From NCBI GenBank assembly GCA_951813065.1, contig CATOTH010000005.1, positions 496,001 to 560,000 of the forward strand: a stretch of DNA of 64,000 nt, written 5' to 3'. The DNA comes from an uncultured Bryobacterales bacterium (lineage in GTDB: Bacteria; Acidobacteriota; Terriglobia; Bryobacterales; UBA6623). The notes under the pieces were generated by a model that saw nothing but the letters and a program-made list of their open reading frames with translations, did not search any database and was not told the DNA's origin. Of the stretch, positions 42,113 to 51,770 are shown in pieces. Both the position numbers and the translations under genes were made by a program. Numbering within the stretch: position 1 is the first letter of the stretch; every line of letters starts with the position of its first letter.

Positions 42113-44551
42113 CTATTCGCCGCCCGCCGCGCCTCCCGAATTCTCCACGATCTTCAGAACGATTGGCTCGGACGTGAAGACGGTCGGTTGCAGTGAACGG
42201 GTCTCGACAATGCCCGCAACGTGGATCAACTGCTCGATGGGTTTGGCGCCTGCCAACGCCCGAATCGAGAACGTCCTCGACTCTGTCTCTTCGGTAACCA
42301 TGATGCGATTCAGCCCGACCTCGGGGGTGTCTGTGTGGGGAGGCAGGTTGAGCACTTCCACAGGGACCCGGCCGCCGAAGCCATTCTTGCGCTTCACAGA
42401 AACAGTGATCTTGGCATCTTGTCCAGGCTCGAGCACAACCTCGCGCTTGTCAGTCGTGACGAGAATGTCGGCGGGCGGTGTAACGGAAACGAATTGCAGG
42501 CTGTCACCCCGGTTTGCCTGTTTCGAAACGCGCTTTCCGCCGATCTTCGCCGTGCCGCGAATCTTCAGTGGAACCGCCTGACCGATCGTGGCGCCCGAAT
42601 CGGCCCGCAGTATCACCGTCGCGACCAGCTGCCCCGAAGGTATGACCGTGTCGGCGGCGTGAATCCCGGCAGGCAAGTCTTCCACCGAAATGTGAATGGG
42701 GCCGTCAAACCCGTCTTCTCTCAAGGCCGTCACGCGGACGGGGATGCGTTCACCTTGGGGAACGTTAGGCGCGCGGGGATCAGCCGTCAGCTGAAAGTCC
42801 TCCCGCGGTGGGCGCAGTGCCAGCCGATAGGCATAGTCTTCTCCGCTGCGCCCATGGGTGTCGCGAATTCGGACCATGTATTCTCCGGTTGCCGGCGCCC
42901 TGAATTCCAGGAAAGAGTCCTTGCCGTGGGGGAACCGGCCGTCGTCGTTGCGGTAGTGCAAACGCACCACCGGCAACCCGTTGGGGGGGAATTGCGCTCC
43001 AGGTGGATGCAATTGGACCTTGTACAGCGGCGCGCCCTTGGCGTGCGCTTGTGGACTGGTTCCGAACGAGGCCTGCCGGACGGCGCCGAGCGTGAGCCTC
43101 CCCGGAATGACCGGGGGGAACGCTTCGAGAGCGACGCCTTCATCCGGTCCGCGCGGCATGCGGGTCACGAGCATCACTTCGCTGCCGACCATCAGGTAGT
43201 CGCCAGCGTCGAAGTCGTTGGTGCGCTCCACGCGCATCTCGACATGCTCGGACGTGTGGTCCAACAGATCGGTGTGGGTTGCGGCAACAGCGCGGACTGT
43301 AGCCGACTCGATCGGCTCGCCGTCCGCTGTCAACACATCGATGACCGAGTCGAGCCTTGAGCCCACCCGGGCCGCTGTCACGTCGACGAGAAGCACCTGA
43401 TTCTCCTGCGCCTCGAATCTGAAATAGTGCGAGCCGGCTGTCAGTCGGCCGTTGACGGTCACGGGAAGAGCCACTCGCTGGGCCGTGGCCACCGTCGTGT
43501 TCTTGCCGCTCGCCTCCACCTCCGGGTGATCGCCCAAGGCCAGCTTCACGGCATTGAAGGCACGGCCCTTTTCGGTTTCGGGACGGACCACCACGCGGTG
43601 GCCGTCCATCCACGAAGGCTCGCCCCGGACCTCGAGTTTCCCGTCACCGAGGTTGAATCCCTTTAGCGCGACCGTCGTTGTCTCGCCGCGCCGCACACCC
43701 AGTGGGTAGGCTGACTCGACCACCGGGTACTCCCCTACCTTCACCCGGTAGAAGTGGCCCTTGCTGCCGCTCTTTTGGTAATCGCTGATGCGGACGAGGT
43801 AGCGCCCGGCCGCATCGAATCGATGTGCGAAGGCACGGCCGGCTCGGCCTCGCTGTTCGCTTCCAAGGTGGACTGGCGTGTGATCGGCGGCAAGGAGATC
43901 GATGACCGGCTTGATCCTCGACCCGACGCTGCTGCCCCCTTCCTCGAAGACCAGTTCCTGGCCCGTTTCGACCACGATTGAGAAATAGTCCGTGTCGCCC
44001 GGTTCGGAAATCACTCCTGCCAAGATCGCCGGCAGCGCGACGTTCCGCGGGTGATCGAAGTCGTTGTCAATCCCCTGACCTGGGCCGTCCTCGGTATGGA
44101 CATGGAAATCCGGCTCGATCAGGATCTTGCCCGCGGGGCTGGTGCCGAAATCCGTCACCAATCGAAAACGCACCGGCCCGACATCGGATCCCGCATCCGC
44201 CGTCAACTCCATTCGCACCTGATATCGGGGAGGCTGAGGTCCCAGGTCAATCATGGAAGCCGTCCCCGCGAAGCCCAGTCTTGGCGCCTCCGAGACGTCC
44301 GAAATTCTTCTGACTTCCAACACACGGCCGCGAACCGACGGGTCGCTGAAGTGCACTGCGGTGGTGCCGCCCAGGTTGTATCCTTCCACCGATACGGTGG
44401 AGCTTGCACCGTGCGGAACCCCCCGGGGTGCAATCGACTCGATCGTCGGTGGCGTCGTGCGACTGCCGGTGGGATGCTCGGCCGCACCCGCGGCTGCGGC
44501 CATGCCGGCAGCCAGGAGAAAGATCGAAGCGGTGGTGAAGGGTCGATTCAT
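42113..44551 (-). CDS. secreted multidomain protein with IPT/PPC-like domains
   Basis: 812 residues; signal peptide in residues ~8-24 (A-A-G-M-A-A-A-A-G-A-A). Residues ~35-120 are IPT/TIG-like (P-T-I-E-S-I-A-P-R-G, V-S-V-E-G-Y-N-L-G-G). Two pre-peptidase C-terminal (PPC)-like beta domains follow (G-D-T-D-Y-F-S-I, and A-G-S-H-Y-F-R-F-E-A with Y-L-V-R-I-S-D / Y-M-V-R-I-R-D). Later Ig-like segments are similar to those in planctomycete-type operons. It is a structural or adhesion-type periplasmic protein rather than an enzyme. Its start overlaps the stop of the WD40 gene (ATGA). Last gene of the four-gene operon. Confidence 0.75.
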   Translation of the reverse strand: MNRPFTTASIFLLAAGMAAAAGAAEHPTGSRTTPPTIESIAPRGVPHGASSTVSVEGYNLGGTTAVHFSDPSVRGRVLEVRRISDVSEAPRLGFAGTASMIDLGPQPPRYQVRMELTADAGSDVGPVRFRLVTDFGTSPAGKILIEPDFHVHTEDGPGQGIDNDFDHPRNVALPAILAGVISEPGDTDYFSIVVETGQELVFEEGGSSVGSRIKPVIDLLAADHTPVHLGSEQRGRAGRAFAHRFDAAGRYLVRISDYQKSGSKGHFYRVKVGEYPVVESAYPLGVRRGETTTVALKGFNLGDGKLEVRGEPSWMDGHRVVVRPETEKGRAFNAVKLALGDHPEVEASGKNTTVATAQRVALPVTVNGRLTAGSHYFRFEAQENQVLLVDVTAARVGSRLDSVIDVLTADGEPIESATVRAVAATHTDLLDHTSEHVEMRVERTNDFDAGDYLMVGSEVMLVTRMPRGPDEGVALEAFPPVIPGRLTLGAVRQASFGTSPQAHAKGAPLYKVQLHPPGAQFPPNGLPVVRLHYRNDDGRFPHGKDSFLEFRAPATGEYMVRIRDTHGRSGEDYAYRLALRPPREDFQLTADPRAPNVPQGERIPVRVTALREDGFDGPIHISVEDLPAGIHAADTVIPSGQLVATVILRADSGATIGQAVPLKIRGTAKIGGKRVSKQANRGDSLQFVSVTPPADILVTTDKREVVLEPGQDAKITVSVKRKNGFGGRVPVEVLNLPPHTDTPEVGLNRIMVTEETESRTFSIRALAGAKPIEQLIHVAGIVETRSLQPTVFTSEPIVLKIVENSGGAAGGE

Positions 44552-45990
44552 GGCGATTTCCTCGCAGTCTTAATAATCCGCAGTTGGTCGCGGTAGTGCT
44601 CGCTGTCGTATATGCTGAGCGATCCGTCGAACCGGCCCGCCGCAAGATGGCGTCCATCAGGGGAATAAGCCAGCGACATCACCCAATCGGATTGCCGTTT
44701 CGGGCTCGCCAGCTCAGCGAGGGTTTCCGCGTCGAAGACCTTGAGTGTCCGGTCCGCTCCCGTCGTGACGATCTTCGTCCCGTCCGGGGAATAGGCGATG
44801 CGCAGGATCGGCAGGCGGTGAGCGATGAGGACGTTGACCACCTTGCCGCCGTTCTCGCCCAACTCCCACACCCGAATCGTGCAGTCGTAGCCACCCGCCG
44901 CAACCTGCGTTCCAGAGGGATGGATGGCGATCGAGTTGATGCCGTCGGTCGGATCACTCAATGTGTACAGGCGCTCTCCGGTTCCCGGGTCCCAGACCTT
45001 GACCGAACGGTCCGCCGATCCCGACAAAAGGAGAGTCCCGTCCGGGGTGAACGCGAGCGCGTAGACGGCGCCGATGTGGTCCCGCAGTGTTCGCAGTTCA
45101 CGGCCGGAAGCAGCATCCCACAACTTGATCTCCTTGTCATAGCTCGCCGTCGCCAGGGTCTTGCCGTCCGGCGAAAACGCCAGCGCCTGGATCGTGTCGC
45201 CGTGGCCCTGGATAGCCAGTAGCGGGCGATGATCAGACACTTGCCAGATCCTGACCTCACCACCTTGCTGCGCGTGGCCGCCGCCAGCCGCCAGCAAGCG
45301 CCCATCGGGCGAGAACGCGACCGATCGAGCGATATCGGCGAGTCCGTCGAGAAATGCGACAGGTTCCCCGGTCTCGGCATGGGTCAGGGCGACGCCGCCA
45401 TGGCGCCCGGCAGCAAGCAACCGTCCGTCGGGGTGGTAGGCGAGAGAAAAAATCTGCGGCTTGGACAGGGCGGCCGGTTCGATTCTCGGCAGGCGCCCCT
45501 GCGCTACCTGAACGGATGCCTCGCCCGGATTGGGACCCGGCGCTCCCGCGTCGATCCAACGCCGCAACAACTCCACCTCGGCGGGTCCCAGCGGATTGGC
45601 GGAAAACGGCATTCTCGGTTCAATCTTGCCCGCAACCATGAGGTACAGCCGGCTCTCCGCGCTGTTGCCGGGGACAATCGATCGGCCGTGTGCTCCCCCT
45701 CGTTCGAGACCGCCAAACGTTTCAAGCACCAGTCCCCCCATGGTCGTACCCGTGGAATGGCAGGCAATGCAGTTCCGCGCAAGAATCGGCGCGATATCCG
45801 ATGTGTACGACGGGGAGTCCTGTTCGGCGGCCAGAACGGTTGCCGGGAGCCAGGCGAGAGCCAGCAGTACCGCTACCGGCAGCGCAGGAACAGCGACGGC
45901 GCTCGGCGGGAGCCGCTCTCCGGCCCGCCCTTGCAAGCCACCCGGGGGATTGCGAGTCCGTGTGGCCACCTTTCGTGCTTGTTCCGTCAT
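44548..45990 (-). CDS. WD40-repeat protein with N-terminal cytochrome-c-like domain
   Basis: 480 residues. Signal sequence at ~36-54 (A-V-L-L-A-L-A-W-L-P-A-T-V-L-A). CIACH near residue 71 is a c-type heme motif in a planctomycete-type cytochrome domain (S-D-I-A-P-I-L-A-R-N-C-I-A-C-H), with a later I-D-A-G-A-P helix. Residues ~185-470 are WD40 blades (A-F-S-P-D-G-K-T-L-A-T-A-S, E-I-K-L-W-D, S-V-K-V-W-D). Exported and heme-binding. Lies between the DUF1549/DUF1553 gene (46 bases) and the PPC gene (overlap). A role as sensor or electron carrier is inferred. Confidence 0.8.
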   Translation of the reverse strand: MTEQARKVATRTRNPPGGLQGRAGERLPPSAVAVPALPVAVLLALAWLPATVLAAEQDSPSYTSDIAPILARNCIACHSTGTTMGGLVLETFGGLERGGAHGRSIVPGNSAESRLYLMVAGKIEPRMPFSANPLGPAEVELLRRWIDAGAPGPNPGEASVQVAQGRLPRIEPAALSKPQIFSLAYHPDGRLLAAGRHGGVALTHAETGEPVAFLDGLADIARSVAFSPDGRLLAAGGGHAQQGGEVRIWQVSDHRPLLAIQGHGDTIQALAFSPDGKTLATASYDKEIKLWDAASGRELRTLRDHIGAVYALAFTPDGTLLLSGSADRSVKVWDPGTGERLYTLSDPTDGINSIAIHPSGTQVAAGGYDCTIRVWELGENGGKVVNVLIAHRLPILRIAYSPDGTKIVTTGADRTLKVFDAETLAELASPKRQSDWVMSLAYSPDGRHLAAGRFDGSLSIYDSEHYRDQLRIIKTARKSP

Positions 45991-46036
45991 TGCCTGCTGC
46001 CCACGACTCCTGAGATTCGGTCCGAGCCTGCTCTGC

Positions 46037-48496
46037 CTAGTGGTTGAAAAGGAATTCTCTGGACGTCAGCAACGCCCACGTCAGATCTTCGAGCGATTCC
46101 CGTCTCGAGCGGTCTTGAATGCTCCCGGAACGCTGATCACGGCGCGCTTCCCTGAGTTCTTCCAGGATCTTGTGTTCCTCCGACTCGGTCGGGTAGCGGC
46201 TGAATGCGGACAGAAACAGGTGTTCGACGATCTTGCGATCCGACAAGCCGAGCTTCAGGAACGCCGCGATGTTGTTCCCCTCAGCCCGCAGCTTTCCGTT
46301 CAGCGTCTCGCCGTTGATCACGTGCAACGCCTGCGCGACGCTGGGGTCGTCCGAGCGCTCCTCGACGTCGCACACCAACCGCAACGGCCTCCCGAACGAT
46401 TCCAGGAAGCGCGATTCCACCCGTACGTCCGGCAGCTGGATAGCGCGTGTACCCACCGGGTAGCCTCCGAATTTCGACTCCTGCCCGGTAATCGAGGACA
46501 TGGCGTCCAGGATCACCTCGGCTGGCAGGCGCTTCACCTGGTATTTCGAGTAGTACTTGTCTTCGCGTTGGTTCGAGGCATTCGGTGTCGAGGAAAGCTG
46601 GTACGTCCCCGAGTTCATGATTCGCCGGATCAAGTGCTTCACGTCGTAGCCGCCCTCGACAAAATCCGCTACCAGAGCCTCGAACAATTCCTCGTTCGAG
46701 GCCGGATTCGTGGCTCGCAAGTCGTCCGGCGGGTCAACCAGGCCGGGGGCGAAGAAGTTGGCCCAGACGCGGCTGACAATGTTGCGCGCGAAGTACGGAT
46801 TGGCGTCGCTCGTCAACCACTTGGCCAGGTGGAGCTTCCGGTCGTCCTGAGAATCCAGAGCCAATTCCTCGCCGTCGAGCGGAGTCGGCGGAAACGGATG
46901 TCCCGCGCGCGGGTGCGAAATGTTGCCAAATGCCCTCGCGAAGATGACCGAATCGCCCGGTTCGTCCCCTGACTTGATCCCGATACGGGTGAACAGGTTC
47001 GCGAAGCGGTAGTACTGCTCCTGGGTCCACTTCTCGAGCGGGTGATTGTGGCAGCGGGCACACGTCAGCGTCTGGCCCATGAAGGCCTGCGTCGTGTTCT
47101 CGACCAGGTCAATCGTTTCCTTGTGGAGCACGAAATAGTTCAGCGCTCCGTTCTCCCGGCTGCTTCCGTTGGAGGCGAATATGTCCTGCGCGAACCGGTG
47201 CCAGGGCTTGTTCTCGGCAACACTGTCGCGAATCCAGTTGTAGAAGTCCCACAGCGCCGTGCGGTTCAAGTGATCGCGATCCGTGGAAACCAGCAGCAGG
47301 TCGGACCACTTGTAGGCCCAGTAGTCTGCGTATTCCGGCCGCTCGAGCAAGCGGTCGATCAAGCGGCGGCGCTTGTCGGGCGAGGTGTCGGAGAGAAAGT
47401 CCTCGACCTCCTCGGCGGTGGGCAGGATACCTGCGGAGTCGAGGAAGGCCCGCCGCAGGAACGCCGAGTCATCGGCCGGCTCCGATGGCGCGATGCGCAA
47501 CTTGCGCAGCTTCTTCAGCACCAGCTCGTCAACGAAATTGTTGACCGTCAGCCGGTTGAATTCTTGCTGGCTGACTTCATTGTCGTGGGGCACGGTGAGG
47601 CGTGCGTACAGCACGCTCGTCGCATAGGCCACCGTGATCGCCGCTTCGCCGCGGCCCACCATCGTCACGACACCGTCGTCGCTGACCTCCGCGACCGCGC
47701 CGTCCGTGGAGCTGTATCTCGCCCAGCGGCTCACTTCAGCCACCCGGCCATCGGCGTACTTCGCCCGCACTACGAGGCGTTGTTTCGAGCCCGGCTCCAG
47801 CGTGGCCGCGCGAGGATAGACCTCCAGCCCGACCACTGCGGGATCGTCCTCAGCCGGGCCCGGCGCGCCAGCAGCAATCCACTCGGAGAGCACTTTGTAC
47901 TCGAGCGAACCGACGGCGACCTTCTTGCCACCTCCGTGGGGAATCGTCATGGTCGGCTTGAGCAAGAACAGGCTCGAAGCGGGGTCTGCCAGGGAGACGC
48001 GGCGGGCCGTCGCCTCGCGCGTCAGGGCGTCGTGGTCGGCCGCGGGGTCATAGCCGCGCAAGGTCAGTTTCAGGCCGTTCTTCCCTGCCGCCGAGCCGTG
48101 ACACGCTCCGGAATTGCAGCCCTTCTTGGTCAGTACGGGGATCACATGCCGCCGGAAGCTCCACGAGAAATCGTCGCGAGCGCCCGTGACACGAATCGTC
48201 CGGGTCGCTGCCAGCCCCCCGGCCTCGACACGAATCACCGCCGAGCCGTCGGATACCGGCCGCACCAGCCCGCCAGCATCGACCGAGGCGATCTCGGGGT
48301 TCTCCGAAGCCCAGCCGGCCTTCGAAGTCCAGTCCCGCTGCACGCCGTCGGTCGTCGCCTGCGCCAGCAACTGCTGGCGGGCGTCCGGACCATGCAGTTC
48401 GACGGAGGCTGGAAGAATCTCGATATCCGTCGCGGACTGGCCCAGAACTGCCCAGCAGGCAGCCGCGGAAGTCAACACAAGACGAGACCATCTCAT
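46037..48496 (-). CDS. DUF1549/DUF1553 protein with Ig-like and heme-type segments
   Basis: 819 residues. Signal peptide (residues ~5-20). A BIG2-like Ig domain (~22-110) precedes a CNSGACH site near residue 125 of the PSD1 cytochrome-type domain, a second Ig-like segment, and then DUF1549 (~330-520; C-A-R-C-H-N-H-P near 480 is a further C-x2-C-H) and DUF1553 (~570-800; L-A-K-W-L-T, N-R-V-W-like, R-R-L-P-A-E-V-I-L-D). This protein type is usual in Planctomycetota and Acidobacteriota, exported, and nearly always next to a DUF1501 gene. Function unknown; electron transfer coupled to sugar breakdown is proposed. AAGGAGGA lies 13 bases before the ATG. Confidence 0.88.
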   Translation of the reverse strand: MRWSRLVLTSAAACWAVLGQSATDIEILPASVELHGPDARQQLLAQATTDGVQRDWTSKAGWASENPEIASVDAGGLVRPVSDGSAVIRVEAGGLAATRTIRVTGARDDFSWSFRRHVIPVLTKKGCNSGACHGSAAGKNGLKLTLRGYDPAADHDALTREATARRVSLADPASSLFLLKPTMTIPHGGGKKVAVGSLEYKVLSEWIAAGAPGPAEDDPAVVGLEVYPRAATLEPGSKQRLVVRAKYADGRVAEVSRWARYSSTDGAVAEVSDDGVVTMVGRGEAAITVAYATSVLYARLTVPHDNEVSQQEFNRLTVNNFVDELVLKKLRKLRIAPSEPADDSAFLRRAFLDSAGILPTAEEVEDFLSDTSPDKRRRLIDRLLERPEYADYWAYKWSDLLLVSTDRDHLNRTALWDFYNWIRDSVAENKPWHRFAQDIFASNGSSRENGALNYFVLHKETIDLVENTTQAFMGQTLTCARCHNHPLEKWTQEQYYRFANLFTRIGIKSGDEPGDSVIFARAFGNISHPRAGHPFPPTPLDGEELALDSQDDRKLHLAKWLTSDANPYFARNIVSRVWANFFAPGLVDPPDDLRATNPASNEELFEALVADFVEGGYDVKHLIRRIMNSGTYQLSSTPNASNQREDKYYSKYQVKRLPAEVILDAMSSITGQESKFGGYPVGTRAIQLPDVRVESRFLESFGRPLRLVCDVEERSDDPSVAQALHVINGETLNGKLRAEGNNIAAFLKLGLSDRKIVEHLFLSAFSRYPTESEEHKILEELREARRDQRSGSIQDRSRRESLEDLTWALLTSREFLFNH

Positions 48497-48569
48497 CGCA
48501 ACGAATCAATCCTCCTTCTTGAATCGGCCATCGCTCTGGCGTTCCGCGGCAGCCGACCCGGCCGACGGC

Positions 48570-49949
48570 CTATGAGAACAGCTCGTGAACCGGCTCCACT
48601 CCCCGATCCACCACTGGCAGCGGCCTGCCGTTGGCGGCCGGCAATTCGGTCTCCAGGGGGATCCCCAACCGATGGTAGATGGTGGCCACAATCTCCGATG
48701 GATGCACCGGGCGATCCTTGGGCGATCCGCCAATCTTGTCGGTCGAGCCGATGACCTGCCCACCCTGGATTCCGCCGCCCGAGCCGACAACGGTCCATGA
48801 TTGCGGCCAATGATCACGACCGCCGGCCGGGTTCACCTTCGGCGTCCGGCCGAATTCGCCCAGGGCCAGGACCATGGTCGACTCGAGCATGCCACGGTTG
48901 CTCAAGTCCTCGATCAGCGACGTGAAGCCGTTGTCGAACATCGGCCCCACCAAGTCCCGATATCCGCTGATGGGGCTGAATGGCGGCGAACCGTGGATGT
49001 CCCAGGTGATCTCGTCAAACACGGTCTCGAACATGTTGACGGTCACGAAACGCACCCCGGATTCCACCAGGCGGCGTGCAAGCAAGCAGCTCTGGCCAAA
49101 CCGGTTGCGCCCATACCTGTTGCGCGTGTCCTCGTCCTCGCGATGGAGGTCGAAGGCCTCCCGCGCCTTTTCCGAGGTCATCAGGGTGTAGGCCTGGTGG
49201 AATGTGGAATCCAGCAGGCGCGCGTCTTGCGACGTCTCGAACTTGCTGACCGATCTGTCCACCATTGATCGCCAGTCCCTCCGCCGGTCGACCCGCAACG
49301 CCGACAGGTAGTCCGGTGGCAGCATGTCCGGGACTCTGAAATCGGCCACTGACGGATCGGCGTTGAGGACGAACGGGTCGTGGCCCTTGCCGAGATACCC
49401 CGCGGTCTGCCCCGGCTTCAGGTTGCCCCCAGTCCGGCCGATGATCTTGGGAAGCACCACATGCGGCGGCAGGTCACCGTTGGCCCCCTTGATGTATCCC
49501 AAGACCGAGCCGATGTGCGGATGTTCCATCCCGCTCAAGGAAAGACGGCCGGTCTGGAACAGTTGGTGGCCCACGGCGTGCAGGGCAGCCGCGCTGTGAT
49601 AGCAACCCCGCAGCAAGGCGTACTTGTCGGCGTGTCGCGCCATGCGCGGGAAGATCTCGCAGATCTCGATACCCGGTACGTTCGTCTTGATGGGATTGTG
49701 AGGCCCGCGGATCTCGATCGGGGCCTCCGGCTTCATGTCGAACGTGTCGAGCTGAGAGGGTCCGCCCACCAGCATCAGCATGATCACGTTGATGTCCTTG
49801 CCGGTGTCCGTGACAGCCGCTCGGGCCCGCATCTGGAGGAACTCGGACATCCCGAGCCCCAACAGGCTCAACGAACCCACATGAAGAAAGTCGCGACGGC
49901 GGGTTCCATCGCAGAATTTCACGGTCTTGTCGGCGTCTAGGCGAAACAT
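48570..49949 (-). CDS. DUF1501 family protein, Tat-exported
   Basis: 459 residues from the ATG at 49949 (GAGAAGGGGA upstream; longer open frame to 50015 is less likely). Tat-like leader R-R-R-D-F-L-H-V-G-S-L-S-L-L-G. DUF1501, a sulfatase/alkaline-phosphatase-like fold: V-I-M-L-M-L-V-G-G-P-S-Q-L-D-T-F-D near the N-terminus, then A-L-G-E-F-G-R-T-P and G-G-R-D-H-W-P in the C-terminal third with the metal-binding D/H residues. No formylglycine cysteine motif is seen. First gene of the minus-strand operon DUF1501 / DUF1549-DUF1553 / WD40-cytochrome / PPC. Confidence 0.9.
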   Translation of the reverse strand: MFRLDADKTVKFCDGTRRRDFLHVGSLSLLGLGMSEFLQMRARAAVTDTGKDINVIMLMLVGGPSQLDTFDMKPEAPIEIRGPHNPIKTNVPGIEICEIFPRMARHADKYALLRGCYHSAAALHAVGHQLFQTGRLSLSGMEHPHIGSVLGYIKGANGDLPPHVVLPKIIGRTGGNLKPGQTAGYLGKGHDPFVLNADPSVADFRVPDMLPPDYLSALRVDRRRDWRSMVDRSVSKFETSQDARLLDSTFHQAYTLMTSEKAREAFDLHREDEDTRNRYGRNRFGQSCLLARRLVESGVRFVTVNMFETVFDEITWDIHGSPPFSPISGYRDLVGPMFDNGFTSLIEDLSNRGMLESTMVLALGEFGRTPKVNPAGGRDHWPQSWTVVGSGGGIQGGQVIGSTDKIGGSPKDRPVHPSEIVATIYHRLGIPLETELPAANGRPLPVVDRGVEPVHELFS

Positions 49950-50229
49950 GCTTGGTCCCCTTCTCCGAGGTTGCGGACCTGCAACTAGCCTACGGGGAGC
50001 GCTGTTTGGAGTCAAGCAATTCCGAGTCGCCGGGTCGCCCGGGGGGGCTCACGCTCGGGCGACGCGACCCAGACGCTGCGTCAGGGGCAACAAGACCCCT
50101 GACGGACCCGATGACGACAGCCAAGCAGCGCCGCAAGGCCTGCGGACCTTGGATCTCCATGTGGCTTATCCGGTATCCGTGATTCCGAATGCTCGGAACC
50201 TGTTCCTCACGGGCTTGCCGGACGGCCCC

Positions 50230-50766
50230 TCAGACCCAGCCCTTGCGCTCCATCAGCCGCTCGATGTGGGCCAGATGGTGTCGACCGTGCCACGCGTAGG
50301 CTCCGACCGTCTCCGCCAACGTCGAGGGACCCGACTCGGGGTGCACGAACTCACGCTGCAGTTGCACCCAGCTCAGGCTACGCAGCAGGCTCACCCAGCG
50401 ACGATGGAGTGCGTCGAGCAGGTCGAGCGAAGGAGCGATCGGTTTCCGGCAGTCGGGCAGTTCGGCCCAGCCTTTCTCGTCATAGGCCTTGATCACCGGT
50501 CGGGCCTCGGTCAGCGCCCACTTGAATCGGACGAGGCTGTTCATGTGGCTGTCGGGCAGGTGGTGGACAACCTGCCGGGCGGTCCAACCGCCCGGGCGAT
50601 AGGGGGTGTCAAGCTGACGCTCCGACAACGTGGAGACGACGCGACGAAGATCGGCCGGCAGCGCTGCAATGTTGTCGATCCAGCCGTGGACCTGCTGCGG
50701 CTTGACTGGTTCGGCGGGCGAGAATAGCCCTATGGGATAACGGAGGTTGGGGTTTTCTGTGTCCAT
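50230..50766 (-). CDS. DinB/YfiT-like metal-dependent hydrolase or thiol transferase
   Basis: 178 residues. DinB-fold four-helix protein of the YfiT/BstA type: R-Y-P-I-G near the start, W-T-A-R-Q-V-V-H-H-L with its metal-binding histidine, then S-H-M-N, and A-Y-A-W-H-G-R-H-H-L-A-H-I with the second and third histidines. Relatives are bacillithiol transferases or metal-dependent hydrolases; bacillithiol is also made by some Acidobacteriota. Located alone, in the flank of the accessory region. Confidence 0.85.
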   Translation of the reverse strand: MDTENPNLRYPIGLFSPAEPVKPQQVHGWIDNIAALPADLRRVVSTLSERQLDTPYRPGGWTARQVVHHLPDSHMNSLVRFKWALTEARPVIKAYDEKGWAELPDCRKPIAPSLDLLDALHRRWVSLLRSLSWVQLQREFVHPESGPSTLAETVGAYAWHGRHHLAHIERLMERKGWV

Positions 50767-51220
50767 AGATTACGTTCAAGCGGTACAAGAAGAGTCTGAA
50801 TGCAGGACAAGTTGGCTCCGCCGGGATTCCGGCGTGCCGCTGTGCTATTCGAGGTCAAGCGGTGATTCGAGGTTCTTGACCTCCGTTTTCCGTATTATCC
50901 ATGCAACCGCGGGTGATAGGCTGTGCTCGCCGTGGAAAAGAAGATCTTCTTCGCTCTAAGCGATATCCGGGAACTTCGAATTGGATTCTCCAAGCGCAAG
51001 TGCGAGGTTATCTTGCCTGTTGCCGGTGACCGCAAAGGTTCCTAGGGGAGTGTCCCCACTCCCCTGAAGGATTGAACTGGAACGCCACGGTGAAGGATCT
51101 CGATTTCCGGTCGGACTCGCGCCAGATTGTCCAGGGACGGAGCCTCGCCTGGTCAAGCTGCAATTCGAGCTGGTTGACCCGGATTCGATGGACTAACCAG
51201 GCTCTTGCCGCCATTCGCTT
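50767..51220. other. gap with a hairpin and a possible gene remnant
   Basis: 51044-51065 is a 9-bp stem (AGGGGAGTG-tccc-CACTCCCCT). Bases ~51072-51196 in one plus-strand frame without a start (ending with P-R-L-V-K-L-Q-F-E-L-V-D-P-D-S-M-D and TAA at 51194) read like the end of a lost protein. A 14-bp sequence, TCAAGCGGTGATTC, at 50855-50868 is repeated at 51533-51546. Confidence 0.3.
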
Positions 51221-51502
51221 GTGTTCCTAGCTATCCCTGCCGCGCTGATTCTAGCGTGCGGTCCTGGTTCGCGGTCCGCCGTGGAGACTGGGGCACCTTG
51301 CAGTCCTGGTCCGGACTGCGCCCCGATGTCGTACTACGCCTGTCTGGACCTGATCGAGGAATCCAGTCGGAACTCGGGGATCACTCCGAAGGTGCTGGCC
51401 TCGGGGAAACTGTATCGCTGGGTTATCTTTGACCATGATGGAGAGAGATTTCGGATAGGCTGCAAGGATGGGTACATCCAAACGTTTGAGGGGACGCGCT
51501 GA
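51221..51502 (+). CDS. possible small lipoprotein
   Basis: 93 residues from a GTG. The N-terminus V/M-F-L-A-I-P-A-A-L-I-L-A-C looks like a short signal ending in a lipobox (L-I-L-A-C). The mature part has three or four cysteines (C-S-P-G-P-D-C, Y-Y-A-C, I-G-C) and a C-terminal V-I-F-D-H-D-G-E-R-F-R-I-G-C-K-D-G-Y strand pair. The family is not recognised; no ribosome site is seen. Confidence 0.4.
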   Translation: MFLAIPAALILACGPGSRSAVETGAPCSPGPDCAPMSYYACLDLIEESSRNSGITPKVLASGKLYRWVIFDHDGERFRIGCKDGYIQTFEGTR

Positions 51503-51770
51503 GCTTGACCATGCCCACCCGAACCCGCAGAGTCAAGCGGTGATTCCGGCAGTTTCGTACATAATCCCCCATATTTTGTGGGCCACGAGAGCGATCAGGT
51601 GCGGCCTCTGCCGTCGGTATTGTCTCCGCTCCGCGGCGGAAGCACTGAAAGCCTGCCCATTCTGTCAGAAGCCGTACAAGTACATGGTGGAACTGGAGCG
51701 CGAAGTATCTTTCGGCTCGGACGGACAGCAGGCGGAGGTCGCTCTTCGCATCGGTGGTAGGTTTGCCTAG
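51468..51770 (+). CDS. possible small zinc-ribbon-like protein
   Basis: Up to 100 residues; start uncertain (ATG at 51468 overlaps the previous frame by 35 bases, TTG near 51576 is possible). Two knuckle-like pairs, C-G-L-C and C-P-F-C, are spaced about 17 residues apart, as in zinc ribbons. Then E-L-E-R-E-V-S-F. A degraded gene or a real small metal-binding protein. Confidence 0.35.
   Translation: MGTSKRLRGRAELDHAHPNPQSQAVIPAVSYIIPHILWATRAIRCGLCRRYCLRSAAEALKACPFCQKPYKYMVELEREVSFGSDGQQAEVALRIGGRFA

Noticed and set aside
45530..46972. 480-residue plus-strand open frame
   Set aside because: Antisense to two real genes with c-type heme, WD40 and DUF1549 motifs.
47042..48754. 570-residue plus-strand open frame
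   Set aside because: Antisense to the DUF1549/DUF1553 gene; low-complexity arginine-rich sequence with no domain, explained by high GC.
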